DNA of 64,000 nucleotides from Candidatus Hydrogenedentota bacterium (GTDB lineage: Bacteria > Hydrogenedentota > Hydrogenedentia > Hydrogenedentales > JAEUWI01): NCBI GenBank assembly GCA_016182605.1, contig JACPGE010000001.1, positions 28,060 to 92,059 of the forward strand, in the 5' to 3' direction. The notes under the pieces were generated by a model, which saw nothing but the letters and a program-made list of their open reading frames with translations, was not told where the DNA came from and did not search any database. Positions 37,532-45,439 of this stretch are shown one piece after another (within the stretch, counting starts at the first letter, position 1; each line of letters begins with the position of its first letter). The position numbers and the translations under genes were made by a program.

Positions 37532-38359
37532 ATGCTGCTTGTGGCTGCGATTCTTCCCCTGATCCTCTTCGTGATCTATCTCATTCCGGGCGTGCTCTTC
37601 TATATCGGACAGGGCCGCATCCTTTTCCAGACGAGCCGGGTGATGGACCGCGATCCCGGGGAGCAGGGGTGGGACTTCGAGGATATTGTGCTGGAGGTGG
37701 CGGGGGAAAAGACCCACGGCTGGTACGTTCCCCTGGAGGACGCCCGGTACACGGTGCTCTTCAGCCATGGGAATGCCGGCAACCTCGCGGGCCGCGTTGA
37801 GTCGATCGGGCTGTTGCGTCGCATGGGTTTTTCCGTGCTTGCCTACGATTACGGTGGCTATGGCCACAGCACGGGCCGCCCTTCCGAGCTGCGGTGCTAT
37901 GAGGACATTCGCGCGATGTGGGACCACCTGACGCGGGAGAAGGGGATCGCGCCGGGGCAGATCATCCTTTTTGGGCGTTCCCTGGGGGCGGGGGTGACGT
38001 GCCAACTGGCCACGGAGGTGAGGCCCGCGGCCACGGTGCTGGAGAGCGCCTTTCTATCGACGACCGACGTGGCCCGGGGGATCTTTCCCATGAACTGGTA
38101 TCCTCTGGAATGGCTGGTGCGCCATCGCTTCGCGAACAAGCGCAAGGTGGTTTCGATCCATGGTCCGGTGCTCATTGTGCACAGCCGGGAGGATGAGGTG
38201 ATCCCGTACCGGCATGGCGAGCGGCTTTTCCAACTCGCGAAGCCGCCCAAGATGTTTCTGGAGATCCAAGGGGGGCACAACCAGGGATTCGTGGAGTCGA
38301 TGGAAGTCTACACCCACGGGTGGAAGCAGTTCCTGGCGGAGCATGTGGTCCGGGGCTGA
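37532..38359 (+). CDS. Membrane-anchored alpha/beta hydrolase (BEM46-like)
   Basis: About 275 residues. An N-terminal hydrophobic anchor (LLVAAILPLILFVIYLIPGVLFYI) precedes an alpha/beta hydrolase domain. Features are VLFSHGNAGNLAGRV (oxyanion HGN), LAYDYGGYGHSTGRPSE, the nucleophile elbow LFGRSLGAGV (Ser in GRSLG), an Asp in HSREDEVIPY and the His in IQGGHNQGF. This is the BEM46/ABHD17-like pattern, with unknown substrate. ATG 37532 has AAGG 9 nt upstream; in-frame ATGs at 37487 and 37436 would add up to 32 basic residues and overlap dus. Confidence 0.88.
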   Translation: MLLVAAILPLILFVIYLIPGVLFYIGQGRILFQTSRVMDRDPGEQGWDFEDIVLEVAGEKTHGWYVPLEDARYTVLFSHGNAGNLAGRVESIGLLRRMGFSVLAYDYGGYGHSTGRPSELRCYEDIRAMWDHLTREKGIAPGQIILFGRSLGAGVTCQLATEVRPAATVLESAFLSTTDVARGIFPMNWYPLEWLVRHRFANKRKVVSIHGPVLIVHSREDEVIPYRHGERLFQLAKPPKMFLEIQGGHNQGFVESMEVYTHGWKQFLAEHVVRG

Positions 38360-38373
38360 TGCAGCGTCCACGG

Positions 38374-38715
38374 CTATGTTTTAGCGGGCAGGTCTTGTAC
38401 GAAAGTCACGGCTTTCTTGCAAAACCGGAGCAAGTCCTTATCGGAAGCCATGCCCTCGGGTTCAATGGTAGCCCAAGCCTTCATGATGCGGCCGGTAAGG
38501 TCCATCGGGCGGACGTGTTTTATTTTGATCAGCTTCGCCGCCGTCTCTTCTCCAACGCGGACAATGAGGGTGTCTTTGTGGATTCCGAAGCACATGTTTC
38601 CCTGGAGAAGGTATCCGAAACCGCCAAACATACGGGTTTCCGTCAATGCATAGTGGGCGAGATCCCGGGTGACGATCTCCTCCAGGCGGGCGGCAAGTCC
38701 AGGGTCGAATGGCAT
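38374..38715 (-). CDS. TfoX N-terminal-domain protein
   Basis: A 113-residue protein consisting only of the TfoX/Sxy N-terminal domain: TETRMFGGFGYLLQGNMCFGI followed by TLIVRVG and RPMDLTGRIMKAWATIEPEG. Full-length TfoX activates competence genes with CRP; single-domain versions are common and mostly uncharacterised. AAGGAGAT lies 8 nt before the ATG. It is followed by no competence gene here and is convergent with the hydrolase. Confidence 0.9.
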   Translation of the reverse strand: MPFDPGLAARLEEIVTRDLAHYALTETRMFGGFGYLLQGNMCFGIHKDTLIVRVGEETAAKLIKIKHVRPMDLTGRIMKAWATIEPEGMASDKDLLRFCKKAVTFVQDLPAKT

Positions 38716-38790
38716 AACGGCTTATCTCCTTCGGTTGAGGGCAAACGTGTGCCGGTTCGATTCATGGGACAAGGCTTCAGGAAACTTGAT

Positions 38791-39462
38791 TTAGATTCCG
38801 TTGAGCCACGCAAAGAGTGGTTGCATTGCTTTGTACTGTTCCAAGAGATGTTTGGCGCATTTTTGGGATTCGTGGACGGTGCCCGGCGATTCTTCATGCC
38901 ACACGGTGAGGCTCTTGTGTTTCAGAAGTTCCGCGCGGGGATGGGCGGCGTCCAAGCCTGCGGGAACGCGCTTCAGCTCTGCGGCTTCGATCCGGAAACC
39001 GTTCTTCGAGGTGCACTTTGCCAAGATCTTCTCCAGCAGGCGTCCGGAGGCATCGGCCACAACGGCGTTCCGGTACCGGTCGAGCGCCATTTTTGGAAAC
39101 TCCATACTTCCCGCGCCCACGATCACCTTGTCCGGTTCGAGCGAAAAGAAGAACGCGGGTTTTTGCCCACAGTTCGCTTGGGAAATCCCGCTGCAATGGA
39201 AGGCAATCCGGACGTGAGCGTTGTATGGGGACTTGTCTGTGCTGAAGCGGATGTCCCGGTGAATCCGGAAGATTTTTCCATGCAGGGCTTCGCCTGCGAG
39301 CGCTTCCAATCCGGGCAGGAGGGTTTCCAGTAAGGCCTTGGCAGGTCCTTCCAGAACTTGTTTGTACTGGACCTTGTGCGCCTCAAACCACTCGCGCCGG
39401 TTGTTGCGTTTCAGATCTGCCAGAAACTTCAGGCCTTCCTTTGGAAATCCGTCGAATCCCAT
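38791..39462 (-). CDS. DUF2461 family protein
   Basis: A 223-residue protein matching the DUF2461 (TIGR02453-type) family: FPKEGLKFLADLKRNNRREW followed by FEAHKVQYK, then KIFRIHRDIRFSTDKSPYNAHVRIAF, FSLEPDKVIVGAG and a late TVHESQKCAKHLLEQYKAM. No function is known for the family. ATG 39462 follows GGAGGATTAAGG, a strong ribosome site. It starts five bases after the adenosyltransferase gene stops, so the two are an operon with TfoX-N possibly included. Confidence 0.88.
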   Translation of the reverse strand: MGFDGFPKEGLKFLADLKRNNRREWFEAHKVQYKQVLEGPAKALLETLLPGLEALAGEALHGKIFRIHRDIRFSTDKSPYNAHVRIAFHCSGISQANCGQKPAFFFSLEPDKVIVGAGSMEFPKMALDRYRNAVVADASGRLLEKILAKCTSKNGFRIEAAELKRVPAGLDAAHPRAELLKHKSLTVWHEESPGTVHESQKCAKHLLEQYKAMQPLFAWLNGI

Positions 39463-39467
39463 GACCC

Positions 39468-40052
39468 TTAATCCTCCAGGAGGGTGTAGTCCACCGGGTG
39501 GTGGACGCCGAGTTCCATGTGGCGGCCGAGAAGGTAGAGGTAGTCGCTGAGGCGGTTGACGAAGCGCAGGATGTGGGCGGCCTGGAAGGCGGGCACGGCT
39601 TCTTTCAGGGAAACCACGTCGCGTTCGAGTTGGCGCACGATAGTTGCGGCGATGTCGCATTCGGCGGCGAGGAGGCTGGAGGCGGAGACGATAAAGGCGC
39701 GCGGCAATTTCACCTGCGCTTCGATTGCGGCCTCGGCGGCCTCAAGTTTGCTCAGGTGGCGCGCGTCCACTTCGTCCTTGCGGTACTCGGGGTGTTTCGC
39801 TTCGGGGTCGTTCACCTCGGCGCCAATGAGGAAGAGCACATGGAGCACCCAGAGGAGATCCTCAGACTCCTTCGCGTAGCGCACTTCATTATCGGCGAGC
39901 AGGAGGAGGCGCAGGCGTGCGATTGCGCCGCGGACCGCGTCCAGGCTGCCCGTACACACGAGTATGGGGTGGTTCTTGGGCAGGATGTCGCCCGCGAGGG
40001 TGCGGGTCGTGCCGTCGTCGCCGTTCTTGGTGCTTACTCGGGAGGCAGCCAT
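39468..40052 (-). CDS. PduO-type ATP:cob(I)alamin adenosyltransferase-like protein
   Basis: A 194-residue protein like PduO/MMAB enzymes, which convert cob(I)alamin to adenosylcobalamin. It keeps the N-terminal STKNGDDGTT (TKxGDxGTT ATP motif), the helix LWVLHVLFLIGAEVN, AFIVSASSLLAAECDIAATI followed by VRQLERDVVSL, and ILRFVNRLSDYLYLLGRH with the conserved NRLSD. Several positions are divergent, notably the usual GG after the ATP motif and the usual RxxER, read here as RQLER. It is first in a short operon with DUF2461. No other cobalamin gene is in the window, so function may be conserved or altered. Confidence 0.82.
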   Translation of the reverse strand: MAASRVSTKNGDDGTTRTLAGDILPKNHPILVCTGSLDAVRGAIARLRLLLLADNEVRYAKESEDLLWVLHVLFLIGAEVNDPEAKHPEYRKDEVDARHLSKLEAAEAAIEAQVKLPRAFIVSASSLLAAECDIAATIVRQLERDVVSLKEAVPAFQAAHILRFVNRLSDYLYLLGRHMELGVHHPVDYTLLED

Positions 40053-40159
40053 GAGTCGTTCCTGAAGGGGGCCATTTTGGGGCCGTAACTGTGCTGACAC
40101 CCGCATTATGCGTCATGCCCGCTGGCAATTGCATCCAGGGCGGTACATGGAAGAGCTTC

Positions 40160-40202
40160 TGGACAAAATCCGCTTTGAAGTGCATACTATAGGTATGCAC
40201 TT
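40160..40202 (+). promoter_or_regulatory. Promoter and operator palindrome of the toxin-antitoxin operon
   Basis: TGGACA (40160-40165) and CATACT (40183-40188) are 17 bp apart. Overlapping the -10, AAGTGCATAC (40178-40187) and GTATGCACTT (40193-40202) form a 10-bp perfect inverted repeat with 5-nt centre, 18 bp before the antitoxin ATG. This is the usual layout for autoregulation by an antitoxin. Confidence 0.65.
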
Positions 40203-40220
40203 TCTAAGGAGCGTTTCACC

Positions 40221-40466
40221 ATGAAAGCCACCGTCCTTGATATGCGGCGGGATCCCAAGAAGATCCTGGATGCCATTGCGCGGAATGAAACAGTCACGTT
40301 GTCGTATCGTGGCAAGCCCATTGCACGGATCGAACCCCTGCATCAGACGGAAAGGTGCGGTGCCGCAGATCATCCGGCCTTCGGCATGTGGGCGGATCGG
40401 GAGGATTTGACTGATCCCTCTGCTTTCGTGCGAGAACTGAGGAAGGGGCGATTCGGTGCTGTTTGA
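40221..40466 (+). CDS. Phd/YefM-like antitoxin
   Basis: An 81-residue small protein with an N-terminal Phd/YefM-type DNA-binding region (MKATVLDMRRDPKKILDAI then ARNETVTLSYRGKPIARIEP) and a variable C-terminus expected to wrap the toxin. AAGGAG lies 9 nt before the ATG. Its 3' end overlaps the toxin gene by 11 bp, indicating coupled translation. The perfect palindrome upstream is the likely self-operator. Confidence 0.85.
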   Translation: MKATVLDMRRDPKKILDAIARNETVTLSYRGKPIARIEPLHQTERCGAADHPAFGMWADREDLTDPSAFVRELRKGRFGAV

Positions 40467-40836
40467 CACCGATGTGATCATCTGGGCGCTGCGCGGCAAC
40501 AGGCGCGCAGCGGCGGCCATCGACCGGGGCGGGAATTGCTGTCTGTCGGTGGTCAGTTATATGGAACTGCTCCAAGGGGCTCGGGATAAACACGATCTAC
40601 GCAGAATTCGCGAATATGTTGCCGGACTTCATTTCCAAATTCTTCCGTTGACCGAAGACATCGGCCATCGAGCGTGTGTCTACGTAGAAGAGCATACCTT
40701 GAAGTCGGGGCTCGGTATTGCCGATGCGCTCATCGCCGCTACCGCTGTTGACCGCAATGTCACATTGTGCACGGGCAACGCCAAGCACTATCGCATCATA
40801 GCCGAGTTGGATGTGATTCCGTTTCGTCCTGCCTGA
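40456..40836 (+). CDS. VapC-type PIN-domain toxin
   Basis: A 126-residue PIN-domain ribonuclease. The acidic residues are in place: Asp in LFDTDVIIWAL, Glu in SYMELLQGA, and Asp in GIADALIAATA; the fourth position reads LCTGNAKHY, with Asn where many PIN domains have Asp, which is common in VapC proteins. The start is GTG 40456 with GGAAGGGG upstream. VapC toxins cleave initiator tRNA or rRNA when the antitoxin is lost; the target here is unknown. Confidence 0.88.
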   Translation: MLFDTDVIIWALRGNRRAAAAIDRGGNCCLSVVSYMELLQGARDKHDLRRIREYVAGLHFQILPLTEDIGHRACVYVEEHTLKSGLGIADALIAATAVDRNVTLCTGNAKHYRIIAELDVIPFRPA

Positions 40837-40896
40837 GCCGGCGGACCAGTTCGCATGATCCCCGAGTTGCCCGGCGCCCTTCCGCCGGCTTCTGCA

Positions 40897-41658
40897 CTAT
40901 CCGATCTTAATCCCCACGGGGCAATGATCCGAGCCCATGACCTCAGGTTCGATCCAGGCTTTTTTCACGCTCTTCAGGAAGTCTGCGTTGGTGCACCAGT
41001 AGTCGATTCTCCAGCCGATGTTCCGTTTGCGCGCCTGCGTGCGGTAGGACCACCACGTGTAATGATCCGGGTCTTTGGTGAAATGGCGGAAGGTGTCCAC
41101 GTAGCCCTGTTTCAGAAAGCGGGACATGGCGTCGCGCTCTTCGATGTAGTAGCCGGCGTTGTTTTCGTTGTCCTTGGGACGCGCGAGGTCGATCTCGGTG
41201 TGGGCGATGTTGAAGTCGCCGCAGAGGAGCACGTTTTTGCCGTCTTTCACCAGCTTGTTTGCGGCTTTCGCGATGGTTTTGCAGTAGTCCAGCTTGTAGT
41301 CGAGCCGGGCGCGCTCGGCCTGGCTGTTGGGCCAGTAGCCGTTCAGGATGGTGAAATTATCGAAGTCCAGGACCTGGACGCGGCCTTCGTCGTCGAACTG
41401 GGAGACCCCGAGCGTACTCACGGATTTTGGCTTGATGCGGGTGTAGGTCATGGTGCCGCTGTAGCCCTTCTTTTGCGCGGGATTCCAGTAGCTCGTGTAG
41501 CCGAAGGGGCTGAGTTCTTCTTCCTTCAGGTCGGTGGGCAGTGCGCGGGATTCCTGTACGCAGAGGATATCGGGCTGGGTCTGTTCGAGCCAGCTCAGAA
41601 AGCCGCTCTTGAGCACGGCGCGCATGCCGTTCACGTTCCACGAAAGCAGGGTCGTCAT
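40897..41658 (-). CDS. xthA: Exodeoxyribonuclease III (AP endonuclease)
   Basis: A 253-residue EEP-family nuclease of base-excision repair. Motifs are WNVNGMRAVLKSGFLSWL, LCVQESRAL with the metal Glu, NGYWPNSQAE, LCGDFNIAHTEIDL with Asp and Asn, WRIDYWCTNADF and the final SDHCPVGI with catalytic Asp-His. AAGGAT lies 7 nt before the ATG. It is convergent with the toxin gene and alone in its transcription unit. Confidence 0.96.
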   Translation of the reverse strand: MTTLLSWNVNGMRAVLKSGFLSWLEQTQPDILCVQESRALPTDLKEEELSPFGYTSYWNPAQKKGYSGTMTYTRIKPKSVSTLGVSQFDDEGRVQVLDFDNFTILNGYWPNSQAERARLDYKLDYCKTIAKAANKLVKDGKNVLLCGDFNIAHTEIDLARPKDNENNAGYYIEERDAMSRFLKQGYVDTFRHFTKDPDHYTWWSYRTQARKRNIGWRIDYWCTNADFLKSVKKAWIEPEVMGSDHCPVGIKIG

Positions 41659-41835
41659 GAAGAAATCCTTATTGCATTGGGCTATGGGAAAAGTTGGGCG
41701 AAGGATAGCGGGGGAAGTGGCGGGAGATCAAATGAGCGATGAGGCGCGAGTGACAGAGCAGGAGAGCGGAGTCCGCAGGAAGACAAAGGGCGCGGAACAC
41801 GGACCACATGGAGCACATGGAAAAAGGACGAAGGC

Positions 41836-41862
41836 CAGGGGGCTGTCCCGAATGGCGCTAAC
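41836..41862 (-). repeat. Partial GGGGACAGCCCC unit end
   Basis: CCAGGGGGCTGTCCCGAATGG, one end only. It belongs to the 857-bp gap 41659-42515, a repeat island with no supportable gene. Confidence 0.45.
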
Positions 41863-41907
41863 TCAAGAGGCAAGTCATGCTGATGTCTGGTCTTGCGTAA
41901 GGTTTTT

Positions 41908-41937
41908 ACATCCCCCCTCCCCCTTCGAAGGGGGACC
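41908..41937 (+). repeat. DUF559-associated palindromic end, copy F (solo)
   Basis: ACATCCCCCCTCCCCCTTCG then AAGGGGGACC. It is shorter than copies A-E, lacks the CTA and the second C-run spacing, and has no DUF559 sequence beside it. Confidence 0.65.
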
Positions 41938-41992
41938 ATTTCAACGTTTGGAACGTCATTGTTAGAGTGTGATGCGGCTGGCTCGTGTGGAA

Positions 41993-42024
41993 ATGCCTAC
42001 GCTCGGCGAGCGAAGGCCTACTTT
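41993..42024 (+). repeat. CTACGCTCGNCGAGCGAAGG repeat, copy 3
   Basis: ATGCCTACGCTCGGCGAGCG followed by AAGGCCTACTTTG. Confidence 0.65.
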
Positions 42025-42098
42025 GTCCGGTTTGTTGATGTTATTCACGTGTTTTTACGTGGCAAAGCTTCGAGCCAGGCCCTTAAGTTAGTGCCATT

Positions 42099-42172
42099 CG
42101 GGGCTGTCCCCGCCGGGTCTGCACACGCCAATGCCGCAGCATCTTCCTGCACCGGGGCTGTCCCCGGTGCGA
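42099..42172 (-). repeat. GGGGACAGCCCC repeat unit, copy 3
   Basis: Bounded by CGGGGCTGTCCCCGCCGGG and CACCGGGGCTGTCCCCGGTG, with a central GCAG...CTGC. Same layout as 24601-24682. Confidence 0.65.
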
Positions 42173-42207
42173 TGTTGTTCGTGTGCAGTCCGGGTTGGCC
42201 ACACACC

Positions 42208-42246
42208 ATGCCTGCGCTCGCCGAGCGAAGGGCTACTTAGGCGGCG
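42208..42246 (+). repeat. CTACGCTCGNCGAGCGAAGG repeat, copy 4
   Basis: ATGCCTGCGCTCGCCGAGCG followed by AAGGGCTACTTAGGCGGCG. It directly follows copy 3 of the GGGGACAGCCCC unit, as at 24601-24727. Confidence 0.65.
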
Positions 42247-42450
42247 ATGGGGCGCAAAGCTCACCCCATGATAGCAAATCGCAGGGCAGTTCTTTTGTCT
42301 TGTCTGTTGCGATTTGCAACGCGGCCCAAGGTGTCTGCTTCGTTTTGAATCGATACAGGAATTGCCTGGGAAGCGGCCGCATTCGATGGGTGTGGGATAA
42401 GCGATTATGAAGTAACGGTTTAAGATGGGCGCGAACGATCGGGGGGCGTT

Positions 42451-42467
42451 CTGGCACAAGGCTTGCC
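42451..42467 (+). promoter_or_regulatory. Sigma-54 (RpoN) promoter of the Hsp20 pair
   Basis: CTGGCACAAGGCTTGCC matches the -24/-12 consensus YTGGCAC-N5-TTGC exactly at the invariant GG and GC positions with correct spacing. It lies about 50 bp before the first Hsp20 ATG. No rpoN or enhancer-binding protein is in the window. Confidence 0.75.
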
Positions 42468-42515
42468 TTTGTGTTTGCATACAACGGGTTTCCCCCCATA
42501 GAAGGAGCAAAGGCA

Positions 42516-42956
42516 ATGACATTCGGATATCTCAGTCCCTTGACTCTGCGGGTTCAGCCCCGCGGCAACGGCGGATGCGCCACACGGATTCAGTCGCAAT
42601 CGCAGCCGGTCCAAAATCTGGCTGGCTGGCCGCCGGTAAACCTTTACGAAGAGGCGGAGAAGTATGCCCTGGAACTGAGCGTTCCGGGATTTCAGGCGGA
42701 AGACTTCCGTATTACGCTGGAACAAGACGTGCTGCGGGTGCATGGCATGCCGAAGAAGGACGCGTCTCAGCCCGAACAGAAGTGGCAGCGCCGGGAGTGG
42801 CAGAATGCGGAGTTCACGTACCGCAAGCGCGTGCCGCGGCCCGTGCTGGAAGACGGCATTCAGGCCCGATATGAGAACGGGATTCTGACGGTCACGCTCC
42901 CGAAGGCTCCCGAAGCGCAACCCCGCACGATACCCATTACCACCGGGAAGGAATAA
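42516..42956 (+). CDS. Small heat-shock protein (Hsp20/alpha-crystallin), first of pair
   Basis: A 146-residue ATP-independent chaperone. The alpha-crystallin domain runs from about residue 40: PPVNLYEEAEKYALELSVPG, DFRITLEQDVLRVHG and the closing ARYENGILTVTLPKA, the family A-x-x-x-N-G-I/V-L signature. AAGGAG lies about 9 nt before the ATG at 42516; the frame is open further upstream without a ribosome site. The next Hsp20 gene begins 4 bp after the stop. Confidence 0.93.
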   Translation: MTFGYLSPLTLRVQPRGNGGCATRIQSQSQPVQNLAGWPPVNLYEEAEKYALELSVPGFQAEDFRITLEQDVLRVHGMPKKDASQPEQKWQRREWQNAEFTYRKRVPRPVLEDGIQARYENGILTVTLPKAPEAQPRTIPITTGKE

Positions 42957-42960
42957 GGTC

Positions 42961-43314
42961 ATGACTACAGCATGTGCGACTCAATGTGAAGCCCAGGCAC
43001 AGCCGGCCCTGCGCCAGGTAACGCCGCGCGCCAACATCTATGAAGCGGCCTCCAAGGTCTATGTGGAGGTTGAAGTGCCGGGGGTGAAGAAGGAGGACCT
43101 CACGCTGCGCGTGGAGTCGGGCCAGCTTCACTTCGAAGCGCGGCGCTACGGGAAGGGCGCCGGGGAACAGCCGGAGCCCCTGTACGCCTACAGTCGAAAC
43201 TTCACCCTGGCTTCCCACCTGGACGCGGAGAACATTGCGGCCCAGTATGAAAATGGGGTGTTGCGTCTGGAGATCCCCCGCAAGGAGACCGGCCGGGTCA
43301 TCCCCGTGGTATAA
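42961..43314 (+). CDS. Small heat-shock protein (Hsp20/alpha-crystallin), second of pair
   Basis: A 117-residue Hsp20 with a shorter N-terminus than its neighbour: TPRANIYEAASKVYVEVEVP then GVKKEDLTLRVESGQLHFEA and AQYENGVLRLEIPRK. GGAAGGAATAAGG precedes the ATG. Paired unequal Hsp20 proteins often form mixed oligomers or divide binding and release of clients; that is inference here. The operon ends in a perfect 28-bp hairpin. Confidence 0.93.
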   Translation: MTTACATQCEAQAQPALRQVTPRANIYEAASKVYVEVEVPGVKKEDLTLRVESGQLHFEARRYGKGAGEQPEPLYAYSRNFTLASHLDAENIAAQYENGVLRLEIPRKETGRVIPVV

Positions 43315-43338
43315 GACACGAAGCAACGAAAAAATCAA

Positions 43339-43366
43339 CGCGGCCCCAGGATATCCTGGGGCCGCG
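43339..43366. terminator. Bidirectional intrinsic terminator
   Basis: A perfect 28-bp palindrome with arms CGCGGCCCCAGGAT. On the minus strand it is followed by TTGATTTTTTCG, a good T-tract for the leftward ceramidase-like gene; on the plus strand ATTCTGTTT follows, weaker, for the Hsp20 operon. Confidence 0.85.
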
Positions 43367-43387
43367 ATTCTGTTTGAAGGCGTGAGA

Positions 43388-44677
43388 TTACTTTGCCGCG
43401 GGGGTGTCGGGCTTGGGTGAAGCTTCGACGAGCTTGAGCGATTCGTCGATCAGGACTTCTCCCGTGTATTCGCCCATGCTGGTTTCGGAGACGTATTCGT
43501 AGCGGCCGAAGCTGCCGAAGTCTTCCGGGGTGAGGATGTAGCCCATGGCGTCGTTGGTAAGGCCCAGCAGGAAGGGATGGCTGGTGGGCATTTTGCGCTT
43601 GAGGTAGTAGCCGATGTTTGGCAGGGCTTCGCCCGGGATGGTCAGCATCTGCGCGGTGCCCACGTTGACCAGATTCATCTGGGTCATAACGTCATTGCCC
43701 TTGAGGTACTGGCGGTAGTCGAGGGGGGAATTCTCCAGGACCTGACGCATGATGGGGGAGTCGAGCGGGAAGGGAACCTCTGCCGCCGTGACGAAGAGGG
43801 AGGGGGATTCTTGCACGGGCGCGGCGTCGACAATGCGCAGGGCCTCATCGGCCAGGAGTTGTCCAATACGGATGCACTCGTCCCAGTTCTGAATGTCTTC
43901 TCCGTCCACGGGGCCGCGGCAGTCCGCGGTGACCATACCGCCCTGGGCGCCATTCATGAAGAAGGCCATGCCGCCGGTCTTCTCTTCGATACGGTCATAG
44001 AGGGGGCCGCAAAAGTCGGGGCTCACGATGCCTTGCTTCGATCCCATGACTTCGGGATGGCTCGCATAATTCACAAAGGTTACGATGGCTTTGCCATCCT
44101 TCTTGCCGCCTTTGCCGATGGCCTGCAAGACGCTGCAACGCGGGTCGTAGAGTTCGGGCGCGTAATAGTTGTACGCAATCTTGCCCTTCGCCTCGTCCAT
44201 ATTGATCTTCAACACGGCCGGCTGCAGATTGGCCACGGCTTCGTTGATGGCTTCCGCAGCCTTGTCAATGACGGAGTCCAGGTAGGGCAGGTCGGCGGTG
44301 TGGCCGCCCTTGCCGTCAGGGAAGGCATAGGATTCCGGTGCCGAGTGCGTGTGGGTGGAGCCGATGAGAATGTTCTCCTTGGGAATGTCCGTGACCTTGG
44401 CGCGGATCTTGTCGCCCTGAACCCGTGGCCAGCCGATGAAATCGAGGCAGACAAAGGCGACGCGGGTTTCGCCCTGTTCCATGACGACGGCCCGGGCGAA
44501 GAGTTCGCCCTTTTTCTCTTTGGCGGGTTTGGGTATGTCCATGCCGCCCGAGATAGGCAGCAGGGGATCCGGGGTGACGACGCGAAAAGCCGCGCCCACC
44601 TTGAAATCCGCCCCGTGCGCCAGTGGGGCCAGCCCCATGCCCAACAAAATTGCAATTGCCCACCCGACTCGAATCAT
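43388..44677 (-). CDS. Secreted neutral/alkaline-ceramidase-like protein
   Basis: A 429-residue exported protein. The signal peptide is AIAILLGMGLAPLAHGA. The body follows the neutral non-lysosomal ceramidase N-terminal pattern: VGAAFRVVTPDPLLPISGGM, FVCLDFIGW, ILIGSTHTHSAPES with the metal-binding His pair, VTFVNYASHPEVMGS and FFMNGAQGGMVTADCRG. The C-terminal Ig-like domain of true ceramidases is absent, and many such bacterial proteins probably hydrolyse other amides or esters. GGGAG lies 8 nt before the ATG. It is transcribed alone towards the shared terminator. Confidence 0.85.
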   Translation of the reverse strand: MIRVGWAIAILLGMGLAPLAHGADFKVGAAFRVVTPDPLLPISGGMDIPKPAKEKKGELFARAVVMEQGETRVAFVCLDFIGWPRVQGDKIRAKVTDIPKENILIGSTHTHSAPESYAFPDGKGGHTADLPYLDSVIDKAAEAINEAVANLQPAVLKINMDEAKGKIAYNYYAPELYDPRCSVLQAIGKGGKKDGKAIVTFVNYASHPEVMGSKQGIVSPDFCGPLYDRIEEKTGGMAFFMNGAQGGMVTADCRGPVDGEDIQNWDECIRIGQLLADEALRIVDAAPVQESPSLFVTAAEVPFPLDSPIMRQVLENSPLDYRQYLKGNDVMTQMNLVNVGTAQMLTIPGEALPNIGYYLKRKMPTSHPFLLGLTNDAMGYILTPEDFGSFGRYEYVSETSMGEYTGEVLIDESLKLVEASPKPDTPAAK

Positions 44678-44780
44678 GGTCCATCTCCCGAAGTAGTGTG
44701 TTGAAAGGCTGAAAGACACAAACTCTAAAAACGATAAGACTCAGTATACCGCGTTGTGGATTCACCCAAAATGGAACAAA

Positions 44781-45254
44781 TCACGGAAAGCGGCGTTTCT
44801 GGGTGCGTACCGTCTGGAAGAAGCCTTTCAACAATTGGCTTGCCGGTTCGGCCAGGACCCCCCGCACCACTTCGGGCTGGTGGTTGAATCGGGTGTCCGA
44901 AAGCAGGTCCATCAGGCTGCCGCACACGCCTGCTTTGGGATCGTGTGCCGCGAAGACGACGCGGGGGATGCGTGAAAGTATGATGGCGCCAGCGCACATG
45001 GGGCATGGTTCCAAAGTGACGTAGAGGGTGGTATTCTCCAGGCGCCAGCTTCCCAAGTGGGCAGCGGCGGCCGTGATGGCGAGCACCTCGGCATGTGCCG
45101 TGGGGTCCTGGATGGTTTCGCGCTGATTGTAGCCTTTCCCGATGATTTCTCCTTCGTGGACGATGACACAGCCCACGGGGACTTCCTGGTGATCGAGGGC
45201 GCGCTCGGCCTCGCGGAGGGCATAGGCCATGAAACGTTCGTCATCGTTCATCAT
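44781..45254 (-). CDS. tadA: tRNA-specific adenosine deaminase
   Basis: A 157-residue zinc deaminase that makes inosine at the wobble position of tRNA-Arg. The HAEV motif with proton-shuttle Glu (DPTAHAEVLAI), the zinc PCPMCAG (LEPCPMCAGAIILSRI), and DPKAGVCGSLMDLL match TadA. The ATG at 45254 or the adjacent one at 45251 starts the conserved DDERFMAYALREAERAL; an upstream extension to 45323 is not family-like. The ribosome site is weak. Confidence 0.95.
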   Translation of the reverse strand: MMNDDERFMAYALREAERALDHQEVPVGCVIVHEGEIIGKGYNQRETIQDPTAHAEVLAITAAAAHLGSWRLENTTLYVTLEPCPMCAGAIILSRIPRVVFAAHDPKAGVCGSLMDLLSDTRFNHQPEVVRGVLAEPASQLLKGFFQTVRTQKRRFP

Positions 45255-45410
45255 CGGGTAGATTCTTTCTGAAAAAAGTGCCAATTCTTGCGGCGGCGAG
45301 CCGGGTTCCCGGAGGGCCGCCAAGAGACACCGGGGATAGGTTTCCGGAAGTGGTTTTATTTCAGGATGTTACGAATGGCTGGGGAAAAAGTTTCAAAAGT
45401 GACAAGGCTC

Positions 45411-45439
45411 TTGAACCTGCACGGATTGTGCTGTATGAT
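45411..45439 (+). promoter_or_regulatory. Candidate promoter of the sigma-factor gene
   Basis: TTGAAC (45411-45416) and TATGAT (45434-45439) with an exact 17-bp spacer. It gives a leader of about 170 nt before ATG 45615. A further TTGACA at 45452 and TATAGT at 45485 are too far apart to form a single promoter. Nothing else is seen in the 360-bp gap 45255-45614. Confidence 0.5.
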
